Assembly: GCA_903813345.2 (NCBI GenBank)
Contig: CAIIXF020000008.1
Span: forward strand, 15,546,822-15,610,821
DNA length: 64,000 nucleotides
Source: Owenia fusiformis
Lineage: Eukaryota > Annelida > Polychaeta > Sabellida > Oweniidae
Reading direction: 5' to 3'
The notes beneath the pieces were generated by a model, which ran no database searches, was not told where the DNA came from, and was given only the letters and a program-made list of their open reading frames with translations. The position numbers and the translations under genes are program-made. This document shows, one piece after another, positions 23,801 through 38,800 of the stretch (positions are counted from its first letter, which is position 1; every line of letters begins with the position of its first letter).

Positions 23801-26800
23801 CTGTACCATACTTGTAAAATAAAAAAAGCTAAACTTTATAATACTACATACTCATATTTATCTAATTTATTAAATGTAAATCATACAAAAACCTACCTAC
23901 TGTACCTATAGAGCTATTTTGCAATATCCTCGTTAGTAACTTTCTACCTTTAGCCACATTTAACATGTATCCACTAATACAGTTCTACAGGCATGTTAAC
24001 CTAAATGTTGTTTACTAAGCTTTAAAAAACATGCTGTTCAGTTAGTTTTTATGAGCCAAAAAACTTGAGGGCGTAAGGTCAAAGGTCACTTGTAGATTGT
24101 TTATATTGCCAAGGTAAAACAGCTATATGTAAAATAGGTGGGTTGTTTTGTTTGATGAATTTTCACCTTGAATGGGCTTTTGAAGTGTTGACAGCTCATA
24201 CAAAACTTGAAATAAAATTGAAATGTTGCTCTTTTAACTATCAATTCACTGTTTGTATTGAAATACACGCCCAATTTTTTCAATTTGATCAAGTTGAGTG
24301 CTAAACAAATATTAGACTTTGACGTATCTAAGTTGTCCTATCTATTTTTCTATTGACTGATATAAAAATGTTATTTTGAAGTCTTTCATACATAGAAACA
24401 TCCTTGAAAATTTCAGATGAATCTCTCAAATGGTTTTGCTGAAAACCTGTAGACAAGATTGGGACGCCTACACGATTGACTGCCCGACCGGCACACTGAT
24501 GACAATATAGCACCCGAGGGAGCGATAAAAATATCACCATTCCATTTTCTCACATAGAAAATGCTAATGAGACAAAAGTAGGACTTGGTATCAATTGTGT
24601 AGATTTCCAGGATGGGCCACCATGTAATGGATAATGTACATTGGCTCTAGCAGTTTTCATTTGTCTGAAAATTGTTGATGGATGAATGGAATGATGGGTG
24701 AACAGAAAGAAGGATGATTGCGTTATTTAATATGAAGTAATATCCAGACAGCCACAAAAACCTGCAGATTTGCTGCAACATTGGTACATATTTTTTATTT
24801 TTTTTTGTACATGTACAAGGAGTGATCAACAAATAATAAAAAAGAGCCCTATCTCATAAAACACCAAAATTGGCACATAGCATCACTAAACATTCATTAT
24901 CATTTCCAGAAAATCCGATGCACATATATAATATATTGTATCTAACTTATAACAAATTGCTCCAATTACCTGTAAATGTTTTACTGCAGACTCTAATTTG
25001 GAAACATCTTCAAACACATCATTGCCCAGTTCATCTTGGTATTCTGCCAGCGTCTGTGATAATGTCACAAACTGTTTATAGATGGCGAGAAGATCACGTG
25101 ACTGTGCTTGGCGCTCTAAGCCTAAACTGTGAAGAGAGTCCCACTCAGCTAGAGTGTCTGTAACCAAAGAAAGATGGCGCATTTTAAAATTAGTTTTCAC
25201 AAAATAATTCCTCTTTTACAGAGATTGCAATTTAGCGAGATCAATAGTGCAAAAATAGTTCATTCAGGGAACGAAGCGTGAAACTTTCCACATATCATCA
25301 GAATACCATTCCCTTTGATTTAAGAGCCAGAGCCATTTTTGTGGTCCACTAGAATGATCAAAAAATAGTAAGTACCCCCTCCCACCAAATCCCATGGGGG
25401 TGGGGAGATATCGAAATATTTTTTTCATAAAAAAATTCTTTGAATATGGTCATACTACAGTTTAAGAGTGGTATTTTCATGGTAAAGAAATTTTGCAATC
25501 ATAACAAGATGATTTATCATCGATTTTCATCATTGTTAAAGACTAATCATGGGCGACGCCCACTTTTCATACCTTGAACATTTAGGTTATTAAATCTCTA
25601 TCATGGGTTGAACAAATAAATGTAATTCAGTTTTCTGGATAGCACCAGATACCTTTTTGATGTAAGGTGCTATAATCAATCTTTGCATTTGACTTTTTAA
25701 AGGCTTACACCATATCACAACCCTGTTTAGAAGAAGAAAGCAAGCAACAAATGTCCCAGATCTACAACATGTATCCACTATTCTATGTACATGTATGAGT
25801 CTTTATACTCTCCTGAAGAGAACCTATGCTACAGACACAACTGTCCAGAATTTAGATGATGATGTGCTTAAACAGTTTGATGAATGGTGTGCTAACCAAG
25901 TGCCTAAACAGTTTGATGAATGCCGTGAACAGAATGTACCAGTCTTCAAGCTTTGGTTTCTGTTTATTCAAATTGAAATACTGTGCCTTGACTATGTGAG
26001 GGCTATAGGACAGGAGAATTTTCCTCTTTATTTCCAGATGGTTTCTCTTTGATTTTCATAGTTGTTAAAGACTAGTCATGGGTGACGCCCACTTTTCATA
26101 TGCTGAATTTAGGCTATTAAACCTCTTTCATGGTTTGAACCGGAACCAGAAGGGCCGCCACAGTCACAGCCTGCAGTCTCTAAATTCTCAAGAGAGCCTA
26201 TACTACATATACAGCTGTCCAGAATCTAGATAATGAAGTGATAAACAGTTTGATGAAAGGTGTGCTGACCAACAGAATGTACCAGTCTTTAAGTTTTGGT
26301 TTCAGATTATTTGAATCGAAATACTGTGCCTTAACTAAGTGTAGGCTATTAGAGAGGGAAATTTCCCTCTTTATCTCCAGTCAATTATCAAGCTTGTCAC
26401 CTGGTTTTTCGTTTTTTGACCTTATCAATATGCTTGCTGAGTACCAGTTCAGTATATCATCAGAACTCAAAGTTCAAAAATGGATAGCTTTTGGAAAAAA
26501 ATTAGAAATATCTCACTTCCCATGAAATTGCAGCTGCCCTTTGACATGGTAGGACTATGTTCTCCCCTTATCTCATGCTCCCACAGGTTCAGACACTACA
26601 CCAGCAAAGGCTGGGAAAATGATTTGGGTGCCAGTGTAGAAAACATTGCCCCAAGCTTCAGATGCAAGCCAAACGCTAGTAAAATGCAGGGATTGTAATG
26701 GACATGACACATAGCTCAGTGATAATGATAATAGAGTGTTGAAGTGCTTAAATGCACAAAATATGATATTTGAACTGCAGTTAAGATACCTAATAAGGTA

Positions 26801-29800
26801 ACTTGTATCAATTAGTCAAAGTGCTCTCATTAAAAGCCAAAATAATGTATCATTAATTATGAATTATATATTATTATATCTTTATATCTAAAAGGGATGT
26901 GGCCTTTTAATTGACTTACTTAAAGAATTTATCATCTTAACATAAATAACTGACTTAATCTTATCAATTTTATTCAGCCTTATTAGGTAATTTTCCTATT
27001 CATAATAGAAGACTCATTAACTTGTATATTAACATGTTGATAAAGTGGGCGTCGCCCTTGGTCAGGCTTTAATAATGAATATCCATGAGAAATAGGATCC
27101 AATCTTGAAAATTGTTTTTATACACTGAAAATAACATACTAAAAATGAATATAGATCATATTCAAAAAAAAATCAACAAAAAAATACTCTCCTCCACACT
27201 TGCAATTTTTCAGATATCATCAGGACACCATTCCCTTTGATTTAAGAGCCAGAGCCATTTTTGTGGTTCACTAGAATGACAAAAAAGCACTTGCATCTTT
27301 TTGTTCAGCACTGTTGTTTGCAGCTGCATTTTACTAGCATTTGGCATGCATCTGGAGCTTGGGCAATGTTTTCCACACTGGCACCCAAATTATTTTCCCA
27401 GCCTTTGTGGTAATGGATTCCCAACTCAATTGTGAGGGTGAAGCGAGGACTGACATAGGTATAATTGTCTTGAACCAACTTATGCAACTTATGGTGGGAT
27501 GTTCTTATGGTGGGATGAGACACATAGTCCTACCATGTCGAAGGGCAGCTGCAATTTCATGGGAAGTGAGATATCTCTAATTTTTTACTTTTCCAAAAGC
27601 TATCCATTTTTGAACTTTGAGTTCTGATGGTATACTGAACTGGTACTCAGCAAACATATTGTCAAGGTCAAAAACAAAACAAAAAAACAGGTGATAAGAT
27701 TGCTCATTGACTGGAGATAAAGAGGGAAATTTCCCTCTCTGATAGCCCACACTTAGTTAAGGCACAGTATTTCAATTCAAATAATCTGAAACCAAAACTT
27801 AAAGACTGGTACATTTTGTTGGTCAGCACACCATTCATCAAACTGTTTATCACTTCATTATCTAGATTCTGGACAGCTGTGTATGTAGTATAGGCTCTCT
27901 TTAGAATTTAGAGTCTGCAGGCTGTGACTGTGGCGGCCCTTCTGGTTCCGGTTCAAACCATGAAAGAGGTTAAATAGCCTAAATGTTCACTGGTACTGGT
28001 ACATTCTGTTGGTCAGCACACCATTCATCAAACTGTTTAGGCACTGGGCCAGCACACCATTCATCAAACTGTTTAAGCACATCATCATCTAAATTCTGGA
28101 AATTTGTAGCTGTAGCATAGGTTCTCTTCAGGAGAAAATAGAGACTCGACATACATGTACATAGAATAGTGGATACATGTTGTAGATCTGGGACATTTGT
28201 TGCTTGCTTTCTTCTTCTAAACAGGGTTGTGATATGGTGAAAGCCTTTAACAAGTCAAATGCTACGATTAATTATAGCACCTAACATCAAAAAGGTATCT
28301 GGTGTTATCCAGAAAACTGAATTACATTCATTTGTTCAACCCATGATAGAGATTTAATAACCTAAATGTTCAAGGTACAAAAAGTGGGCGTCGCCCATGA
28401 TTAGTCTTTAACAATGATGGAAATCAATGACAAATCAGCTTGTTATGTTTGCAAAATTTCTTTACCATGAAAATAGCACACTAAAACAGTAGTATGACCA
28501 TATTCAAAGAAATTTGTTTATGAAAAAAATATTCCTATATCTCCCCACCCCCATGGGATTTAGTGGGAGGGGGTTCTTACTATTTTTTGACCATTCTAGT
28601 GGACCACAAAAATGGCTCTGGCTCTTAAATCAAAGGGAATGGTATTCTGATGATATGTGGAAAGTTTCATGCTTCGTTCCATGAATGAACTGTTTGCCTG
28701 TTTTCTTGCACTATTGATCTCGCTAATTGCAAAATTATCAGGTTTAACATAAGAGCTGGTCAATATTCGTGGTTTCAATTCATCATGTGCTTAGTTCCAT
28801 AAAGGTAATATCCCGGTCAACATAATATAGGGACTTGTCCATATTTTGTAGTTAATGATTTCAGTTCATCATGTACTTAGTTCTAGATAGGGGATATAGT
28901 ACGAATGTCAATATATTCACCTTCCATTTGCTGTAGGTCTTCTTCAGTGAGGTTTGCCATGCCCTGGTCTGACTCCAATGTGTCACTGATCACCTCAAGG
29001 CATGTGATGTTCATTTGGCATGTAGCAACCACTTCAGCCTGACAAATGAGAAAAAATATTTTTTTATAAATTCACACACTGGTAATATGGGTATCAGCAC
29101 ACATATCAACATCATGAATTATGTAGAAGCTCTAACATCTCATATCTAATTCAAAGATTGATAAATTGCAAATTCATATTGGATAGACATCAACTTAAGT
29201 AAATGTAATGTGTTTCTTAAAAACAACTAAAATCTTGGACAATTCATTTATGTACAGATTGAGACTGCTACTAATATAAGTGACTTGCATCAGAAAAGCC
29301 CCACTAAGCTTTTATCACTCCCAATCACTTTTCATAGTTTTACATGTACATTATTACTTACATATTTAGATGGGTCAAGGTAGATCCCAGTATCCATGAC
29401 ATCTTTACGATATTTCTTAAGAACAGCAGCCGCAACATGAATCTGATCAGTCGATTCCTTGATCACATGATGAAGATCCTCGATATCAGAATCAGAGTCC
29501 TCCATTTTGTTCACATCACCAGTGAAGCCACCTGGTGAGGGTTTTGGTCCCTAGAAATACATAAATGTAAAATCAATGAATGTTCAATGAATGTTTCTAA
29601 TCCTGGCGCTTCTTGACTATATTCAAGTATTTCACCAAAATTTTGACGCAATTTTGGTCAGCAGTACAATGAAAAGTCTTTGAGGGTCTTTAGGTTCAAA
29701 ATGAATGATCCAAAATGAATACTTGAATAAAATGTTTGCAAAATTGAGTCTGAGAGCAGTGAACTTTGATTATGAAATCGCAAATCCAAAACAAATACTT

Positions 29801-32800
29801 AAAACAACTCCTTTCAAGAGCCTGCCAAATAATTATGCAAGAAAGCATAAAATACAAATACAAACTTTATATAACGCCTGAATGCATAAAATTTACAATT
29901 TCTGTATTTCCTTTGGCAGACATGTCTCTGTACATGTTCAATGTTGAATACATAAACAGCCATTTTGCTATTTGGAATGTGTTCAATGAATAATCCATAT
30001 TTGATGCATAAAGTATATTAAACAGCAATTCATCCTCAAGGTCATATTGAGTTCAGCCCATGGTATGAAGCCAGAATCGAAATGATCTTTAATACATTAT
30101 AGCACTTTCGTGAAAGTTACTAATCTGTGTATTGGAGTCAGAATCAATCATCCTGATGGCATCTTCATAATGTGCCATGTTATCCATATTTGGTTGAACA
30201 ATCAACTGGTATGTTCTACATGTATGTGCTTTATATATAACATGTATTAAGTCCTCATGTCTCAGAGACACATATTTGTTAGCTAATTCCAAAATACGTC
30301 CAAAATCGAATATGAACGTGTAGGCCTATAGATGACTAACTTCTTCTTCCAAATCCCTACTTTTAAGTAATTCTTCAAACTGGGTATTGTTCTATCGGAG
30401 ACTAAACACTACATGTCTCTGCAAAATCGCCTCAAGCTGTTAGCGCTACAGGCTGCAGGGATACATTTACATGAGATGTGGAAGCTGAGAATGATTTGTG
30501 GCAATAGCGGATCAATATGTTCTTACAGTATGGTTGTGTACAGCTAGAACATTTAGAAGACATTACACGGAAAGTAAATGTCAAGTTTGGATTGATTACA
30601 GAATTATTACATCATTCGCAACAACAAACTCATCTGCCACAAAACACACATTTGAGTTGTATACTATAATATAATACAACTGTAATTCTATTGCAAGGAT
30701 TGATAAAAATGTTCTATTCTATGAAAGCTTTTGATATCGTTGGTTAGAGACATTAAATGAACTATATGATGACATACGAAAGCTCTTAATCTGAACAAGT
30801 AATAATAGTGGCAAAAATCATAAAATAAAATGGATATATCATTTAATGTGTTCCTAATAAATATACAAGGCATTAACGTGCAAAATGTCACCACTTGCCA
30901 TTTGTTACAGATACTGAATGCCAAACTTCAAACACCAACCGCCACTTGTGGTGGTGACATAAAAATGTTTGTACTAAAAGAATCTCATTATACACTGAAA
31001 ATACAATCAATATATAAAAATATCTCACATTTTAATTCTTTTTAAGTGCTTCCTGAAATCTACCAACAACTTTAATCCATTGTTTTACTCCACATAACGG
31101 TTGGTTCACTTTAATCTGAATCCATGTTTTAACCAAATAGTTATCATTTCATCTCTGTATTTTATATTTGGATGTAACATCAATCTGAATATAAGTTTTA
31201 CGGATATGTCCAATCATTACATTTATTCCACTTGACTATGTTGAATGTTTCTATTTCCCATGTTGACATTTGAATGTTTTCCAGATAAATGTGTACAAGT
31301 GATAACCAGAAGTTGAAATACGTCCAAATATTGTTTTTTGACTTGATAACATTATTTCAGTAGGACAGAGAACCTAATATTAACTGAACTCAGACGTGCT
31401 GTTAGAAGTTTGTTCATTACAGGCCAATATGGCAATCAAATATTCTACATACTTTTCAAAACGTCAGATAGCATTTGAATTACTTTAGAGCTGGAGTTAA
31501 AATGGGAGTGAGTAGTTTGCCTAATGATCTCTGTTCGTACAGTAAAACCTGCATATCTAAATACATTTTTTGTCTAAAAATCTCTCAAAGTGAACAATTT
31601 TTGTTTCACTTTTTAATCCGCTATACCCTTCCATGGTAAAAAAACTTGAACAGTGAATACCTTCAAATAATGAACATCAGTTCGGATAGTGTTCAGACAA
31701 TACAAGCTTTACTGTTCCATGATGTAAATAAAGCCGCATGCCATCAGTCCTAGTTCATAGCCTCAAGACAATAAAATGAGGTCATATCGACTAATATGGA
31801 TGATACCCGATGTAATAATAATGAACTGAGCATAACCTCTATTTGATGTACTTTAATGATTGTGCATCGAACTGCATTAATATTCTTACCTTGTATTTTC
31901 TCTCTTTATTTTTCTTCATCTCTGGGGGTGACTTGTTACCTCCAAGACTGGCAGCATATTTAAAATCAAAGTCTTCCTCGTATTCAGAGGGTTCCCACTG
32001 TAACGCTGTATCTGTTAATTTTTCTTCATTTGGGTCTTCACTTACACTAGTGTACATAGGAGCCTGAAGTCAGAATTAAACAATTAATTTTGTGATCAAA
32101 AAGAATAAGTTTCCGATGAGCCTGTTTTTTCACTTGAATCATTCTTCAAAATAAAAAAATGTGTTATAAAATTAATCAAAGCCATTATGGTGAAAAAATG
32201 AAGATTATTTAATTCAAAGCAATTTAGTTTCATGAAATTTGTTTATATTGAGAGATACGGGGAAAGTAATAAGAAAAATTTTCTCAACTCCCACCCACCT
32301 CTCGTGCTGTTATTTCAATGCATGCACATCAACACTCTACTCTACCACATCACCACATTTAAAAGGGATACAGGCTACAGTGAAGTTGCAAATGGAGGAT
32401 GTTTGTTTATATCCATGTTTCTGAAGGTGTACAAGATTTTACATATGTTCAAAGTATTCTACTATACATTGTATATATTCATCAATCAGTTTGCACTTGT
32501 ATTATTACCAGAAAAGCCCTATTGACAAAAATGGAGAATATCCACTCTAGACTATTTGAAACTTCACTGTAGCCTGTATCCCTTTTAAATGTTGTTACAT
32601 GGTAGGGTAGAGTGATAAAGTGATGTATACATGCACTCTTAACACGAATTCAAGTGATGTTTAAACAAAAAACATTCAAATTATATTATTAGTATGAGGT
32701 TTCAACAGAATATTAATATGCACGCTACAATAAATGATAAATTAATTAATTAATGTGAATAATTAATCCAATGAACACTGAATGAATAAACAAACATTAT

Positions 32801-35800
32801 ACACAATGTTAAAAACAAATATCAACTCCTCGTCTAAAATAAAGGTTACTTATAATATTAAAGCCAATGTCTACATAAAAGCAAAAACTGAACTCATAAT
32901 CAAAAAGTATGCATGTAAAGATCACAAAATAATATAATAAAATACAGATAAACATAGGAAACCTAAAAAGCTAGCTTTATCAACTAATAATATGAAACTA
33001 AAATGCAGCAATGCAAAATAAGTGAAAATATTAAATAATCAACTCTATAAAATAAATAGAAAGCGCAGCTTGAAAATAAATAAAAATAAAATACATTTAG
33101 TAATACATGTAAAAATAATTACAAAATGTGACCTGGACATTATATTTTTATGGGGGACTTCTTTGCTCATCATATTAAGTACATGGATTTTAATGGCCAG
33201 ACCACATTTTGAGGCTGTTATACATGTACATGTTGATCAAGGGAACGATGAATAAGCCATAAAAGATGCTGCTAGAAGCTGTATAGTGCAGATGAACAAG
33301 ACAAAAAGGCATACACTTAACCGAGATTACTTACTGAATATTTCAGTGCTGTGTACCCAATCTAGTTGCAAAGAAAACATAGTAAGCGAGAAATAAATAT
33401 GACCTGTACATCTAACATAGTCTTGCATCAGGTTCACCCATTATCTGTTTCACCAGCCTCGAGTATGAGAGTAGGAGTAGGGGGAAACGGGGGCTTGATG
33501 CAAGACTAGACTACGAAGCGACAGTGCTACTATACATAACATACACATGTACAGTACATCTAAAGCATGAAAAAGAATGATTTACAAAACGTCTATTGTA
33601 AACCCTTTTTACAATTATATAAAGTGACTGTAACAAGCCTGTTCTTCCTATTCATATTCTTTTCAGAAAAATTGTATGGACTATAGCACCATCTTTAATT
33701 TTTAAGATTAATGTATACAGAACAGAAGAAAAGAAATGAATATATTTTCATTGAAGTTCATGAAATTGGTTGATTAGAAAGGCAAAGACAGAGCTGGAAA
33801 TCATAATCATCCCTCCAAAAAACGGTGCTAGGAAAGTAAACAAATTCAATTGATAAATCATGTGGAACCTTCCCTCTACTCCAGACATATGAGCAAAGAT
33901 ATGCCAGTATGTACAGAATGAATATATGGGACAAAATTTAGAAAAGCCCAGGTGCCAGGATCCATTGTGCTGTAATGGGACCATATATGGGACCATTGTG
34001 CTGTAATGGGACCATATATGAGACCATTGTGCTGTAATGGGACCATATATGGGACAATATACAATCTAGCAGAGCATTGCAGGAACACAATGGTAGGAAA
34101 AACTGACATTTTCTGTGGTGTCCACAAATAAGCAATAGCTCCAACATGGGCAACCAATTAAAATGTAAACCTTGGAAGGTATACATCAGAAATAATTCTT
34201 CATTATGACAAGAACCACCCCCCCCCTACAGTGTACAGCAAGTTCAAATGAACCTACCTGATAGTTGTCCCATGCCTCTTCAGAGAAGGATTCCACTGTG
34301 CTGTTGATGAGGTCATCTGTATTATCAGCACTACTAGCAACTTTAACATCTACAAATGTAAAGGAAAAAAAAACATCATGGCACCATTACATTTTGTCAC
34401 ATACGTTGACTAAAGAGGTCGTTTGCTTGAATATTGATTAGTTTGAATAGTCATATGGCAATCCTCAGAAGTCAATAATTCATAAATAGTTCCCAAGCTG
34501 CTTGGACTTTTTAGCAGGATAAGGAAATTTAATCGAAGCATCTATCTATAAATCATTATCATGTTAGAAAGAAGTCAACTACAAGTGTGCTTCAATGCAA
34601 CATATCAACGTCACTACTATGGAAGTAAAAATAAATTATTATTTATATTGCTATATTAATCTACATTACCTGGTACATGTTCAACATCAGATCCGCTTTC
34701 ACTGCCTGAACTTCCAGATCCATTCCGCCTTTTAGACCTGCTCTTTTTCTTGCGTCGTTGACTGATGTGACTTGGTATACTAGTTTTAGGCCTAGCGCCA
34801 TTATATGCATCAGATGATGTATAACACTGGGCAATGTTCTGTGAGTTGGTTAATGTTTCCCTTGAATTTGAGCTATATTTACTTGAGAAGGCACCAGTAT
34901 TCAGTTCTTGGCAATTTCCTGGGAGAGACAGAGTGGCTTCTGGAGGTGAACAAGGTGCAGTTTCTGCATTCTCAAATATTTCTGCCGATCCTAGAGAATC
35001 GTGGGACTTTGTGATGTCACTGTTTTGTTCTGCTTCTGAAATGGAGCGCTTTAATTTCCGTGATTTATTCCTGAGTTTTCTAGTTGGTGTTCCGACTCTG
35101 AGACTGTGTGTGGATCGCTCAGAGTTTGTCCTACTGAGTCTATCACGACTGCTTGCGGCACTACTACTTTTGCTTCCTCTCTCTCGGGGGATATTGTCAA
35201 TGGCACTCTCTGATATAGAGAACGGGGAGAGATCCAATCTATTTGTCAATTCGTACATTTCGGTCACACTTGATGGACGATTTCTTTGTTTGACTGGTGA
35301 GCCGAGATTTGATTGGCTGTTGTGTCCGCTACTTAGCAGGTCGCTACTGTGACTTGTTGACATCCTAAGAACACTGTTATACTGCTCTTCATCACTGGAA
35401 GCTGTGGAGTAATACTCCGCTTCAGAATTACTTGTGTATTCCCCACTTGCCTCACACGCACTGGCTTCACCTAACATAGAGCCCTCAGTGCTGAGTGTAC
35501 TTGCTAAGGAGTCAGTGGGGAGATCACGTGGAGAACTCTTTGAAGAGGACAAGTCTGGGGATTTACATTTAGGAGGTCTAAGATCTGGGTTAGTTGATTC
35601 CCGACTGTGTAAAAATGTGATAGATTTATGCACTTGTTCATCATCCATCACCAGAAGTTCCGCTTGCTTGATCAGCCGCTTTATTGCTTCCTTATTTGGA
35701 GATCTTGGTGGTGCATCTACCTGTTCTTCCATGAGGAAATCATCTGATATGAATCCATCTTCTCTCTGTAGAGCATCAGAGTCGACTTGTACAGACAGAG

Positions 35801-38800
35801 AGTCTGATGTTCCAGACCCTTCCTTCCCCATACCTTCTTCCTCACCTATTGTTTCTTTACCATCTGTGACGTCACTTGTATCCATGGCACCAAAATCTAA
35901 GCGCCGTGCAATCTGTTCAACTTTTCCAGATTCCTGATAGGTAGCTACATCTACCCCAGGGGATTCCCCTAGGTTTGGAATCTGGAAGGGTTGTGCCTTA
36001 TATGGTGTAAGGCCCACATCATGAGTGGGTGGGGACTGGGAGAGAAGACCACAGGTGGCATCAACATCTACTGAGGTCATCTTGTAGTAATCCTTATCAC
36101 CAGATTTAGGTATACTTTTAGGACCTGATTTCTCGACAGCGCTGTCTTCCTCCACAGTTTTATGCTCATCATCATCTGTTGGTGAGTTGTGATCACTACT
36201 TGTGTCATACGCTGATGTCATAGAGTGTCTCCATGACGACTCGGGTAAACTTGACACATTAGTCAAGCTGGTATCATTCATCTCATCCATTGATACATCC
36301 CTACTATGTGAGGTTTTCTGCCGTAGCTTCACACTTGATTTATCCACATGGCTGGTGTCAATGCTGGCACCCGACTTCATAGCTTCATGTTGCTCGTCGT
36401 TGGAGTGACTCTCACTGGAGTAACCAATATCATGGCTTTCAACCTTTACTCCGTATTTCTGGGCATTTTTAGCCACCAAACGGCTCTCCATTGCAGATAG
36501 AGATCCTAGCTTTCCACTTGAATTCCGTGGCTTCAATTTCGTGTATTCATCTTCTTGGAGATTAGAATTGTTGTGTTCTTTACAGTTTGCTGTTTCAAAG
36601 CTGTAGTCGGAGTCACTCAGGGCTGCAGTGACATCAACATTATCAATGTCCATGTAGTCTTGTTCATCTTTTATGTTATCTTCAAGTGCCTGTAGTTTAT
36701 CCTGTAGCTCTTTGCTGTACTCCTCAACTAACTCATTTGGCTCGTTCTCTGAATCATCTTCAATCTTTTCGTATTCGTGTTCATCAAATGGGATTACATC
36801 ACCGTACTCATCACTGCTGTATGGTGACTCGTTATAGTCGTCATACTGTGCTTGTCTAGTGACATCGCGGGGTTCAGGCCGTGGGAGATCAGAGTGTGCA
36901 GTGTTGTAGCTGAAGTCACTCCAATTAGAGCCACTGCCCTCGCTTGTACGGAAGTTACTTCCTGTTAATACAGTCTGCAAATAAATAGCACAATATATCA
37001 ATACATTGCTCACTTTATATCAATAATATTTAATATGCGTTTACAAAATGAAATATTCTTCAATGCAGGTCGTCTATTGTGTTGACAATACCTTCACATA
37101 CCTGTGCATCATGCTTTTAACTTTTCTTATACGTTTTTTGTCAATATGTATTGACCTTTCTGTATTATAATAACCGATTTTAATTTTTTCTGAATTGAAT
37201 GCGAGTCCTTTGAATGAACACTTTTGAATACAGAAATATCAGTAGGTCACAATCAAGCAAAATCTATTAAATCCGTATTCTTGTCTGACTTATAAAGCCT
37301 AGCAAGGATATCATAACCTTTCACAGATCATAGGAGTAAAAGTTAATAAAAATATAGCACGGAGTATGGTCATTATATTCCTTTAAGCCACCAATAGAGT
37401 AAAGGTCAGTTCACATGAAACTATGGATGACCATTGAAGAGCACTTAACTCTGTACATCCATATACGGATACACCTGGGGTGCATCATGTACAAAACTAT
37501 TAATTTATGGGAAATATTTCAATAAATATATATTTCAGTTAATATAAATATGAAAAATTGGAATAATGTTTTTTGTGATTCTTTACATGTAAAATAATAT
37601 GAAAATATCAATGCAGGTATACATCTTAAGAAACGTGATTAAAGGGACGTGACCAAAGGCAATGAATTCTGGGACACGAACATGACGTGACATTAAACAT
37701 GATTTTCCATCATAAAACTCTCAACCTGCTGGTTGCTGTGACTTTCTATTCCTAGAGTTCTAATTAGCATTTGGTAATATGAGACTTTATCAAAAGATAT
37801 CCTTCAAGTATTAATAAGTGACAAAAATAAGGCCAATTTAAATCACTAGATTACTCTCAAAATAAGAAAATTTATATTAATATATTTATAGCTAGAACTG
37901 GCACTATCAGACTCAAATTGATTCTTTAAATCATGAATAATCTCATAATTGTGAAATCACAGACCCAGTGACCTAACAGGTGTTGAAATAATAATTTTCA
38001 TTTTATCGATAATTCCGCGATAATTTCCTATTTAGTTAAGGCACAATCCACGACACTTGTGGTTGATAATCTACTTATAAATGCTGAAATTGATCCTTAG
38101 TGCGACATGAGTTAACAATTTAATATCACGGCTATTGTTTTTATGATTGAACATCAAAGAAACAATTTCATATTTCATTTTAAATACTTTTTTAATAATG
38201 GCTTGTAATAAATGACTTTAATGAGATTATAACAACATCTGTATCAGATTTATGTGCGACTGTTTTTGTCCATGCCTGGAGACACTAAAATATTTGTTTT
38301 TGTATCATATTTTTGTACTAATAATCAGATCTCCTGTATAATATATTAAACCAGATAACCCCACCACTGTGTGATCATTGAGTTTTAATAACATAATGAA
38401 TCAAATCAAACACAGCGGAGATAATAATCCCGCTATAATCCTGTTTTATCTAACATCAAAGCGATCACAAATTCTCCTTCACTTGAATTCGATCACTTAC
38501 TTCCATATGTATCCCTCGTCTAGTAGTAAACAAATATGCAGGTACTCCATAATATCGTAAAAAAGAATTATGATGAGTTTTACCTGATCGCCATAGCAAC
38601 CAATCTAAACTCTCACAAAATGTTGACCTTCGATCTGAGATTGAATACTTTATATTGTCAAAGGCAACAGTTACTATCTTGACATATTCTAAATGAATAA
38701 GTTTGGATTATTAATATGGTTTTTTCTGACTTGTGACGATCCCTCATCTCCAAAACATTTTGTTTTGCATTTCAAAACAAAGCTATCAACCTAAGAAATA

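Larger units (their letters stand above)
29551..31889 (-). other. Intron D-E, 2.34 kb
   Basis: Contains the short family copy at 30866 and the ACAGTAAAACCTG-type MITE at 31539. No coding sequence is supported. Confidence 0.7.

Noticed and set aside
34805-36408. Several plus-strand ORFs of 68-172 residues
   Set aside because: They are antisense shadows of the large linker exon.
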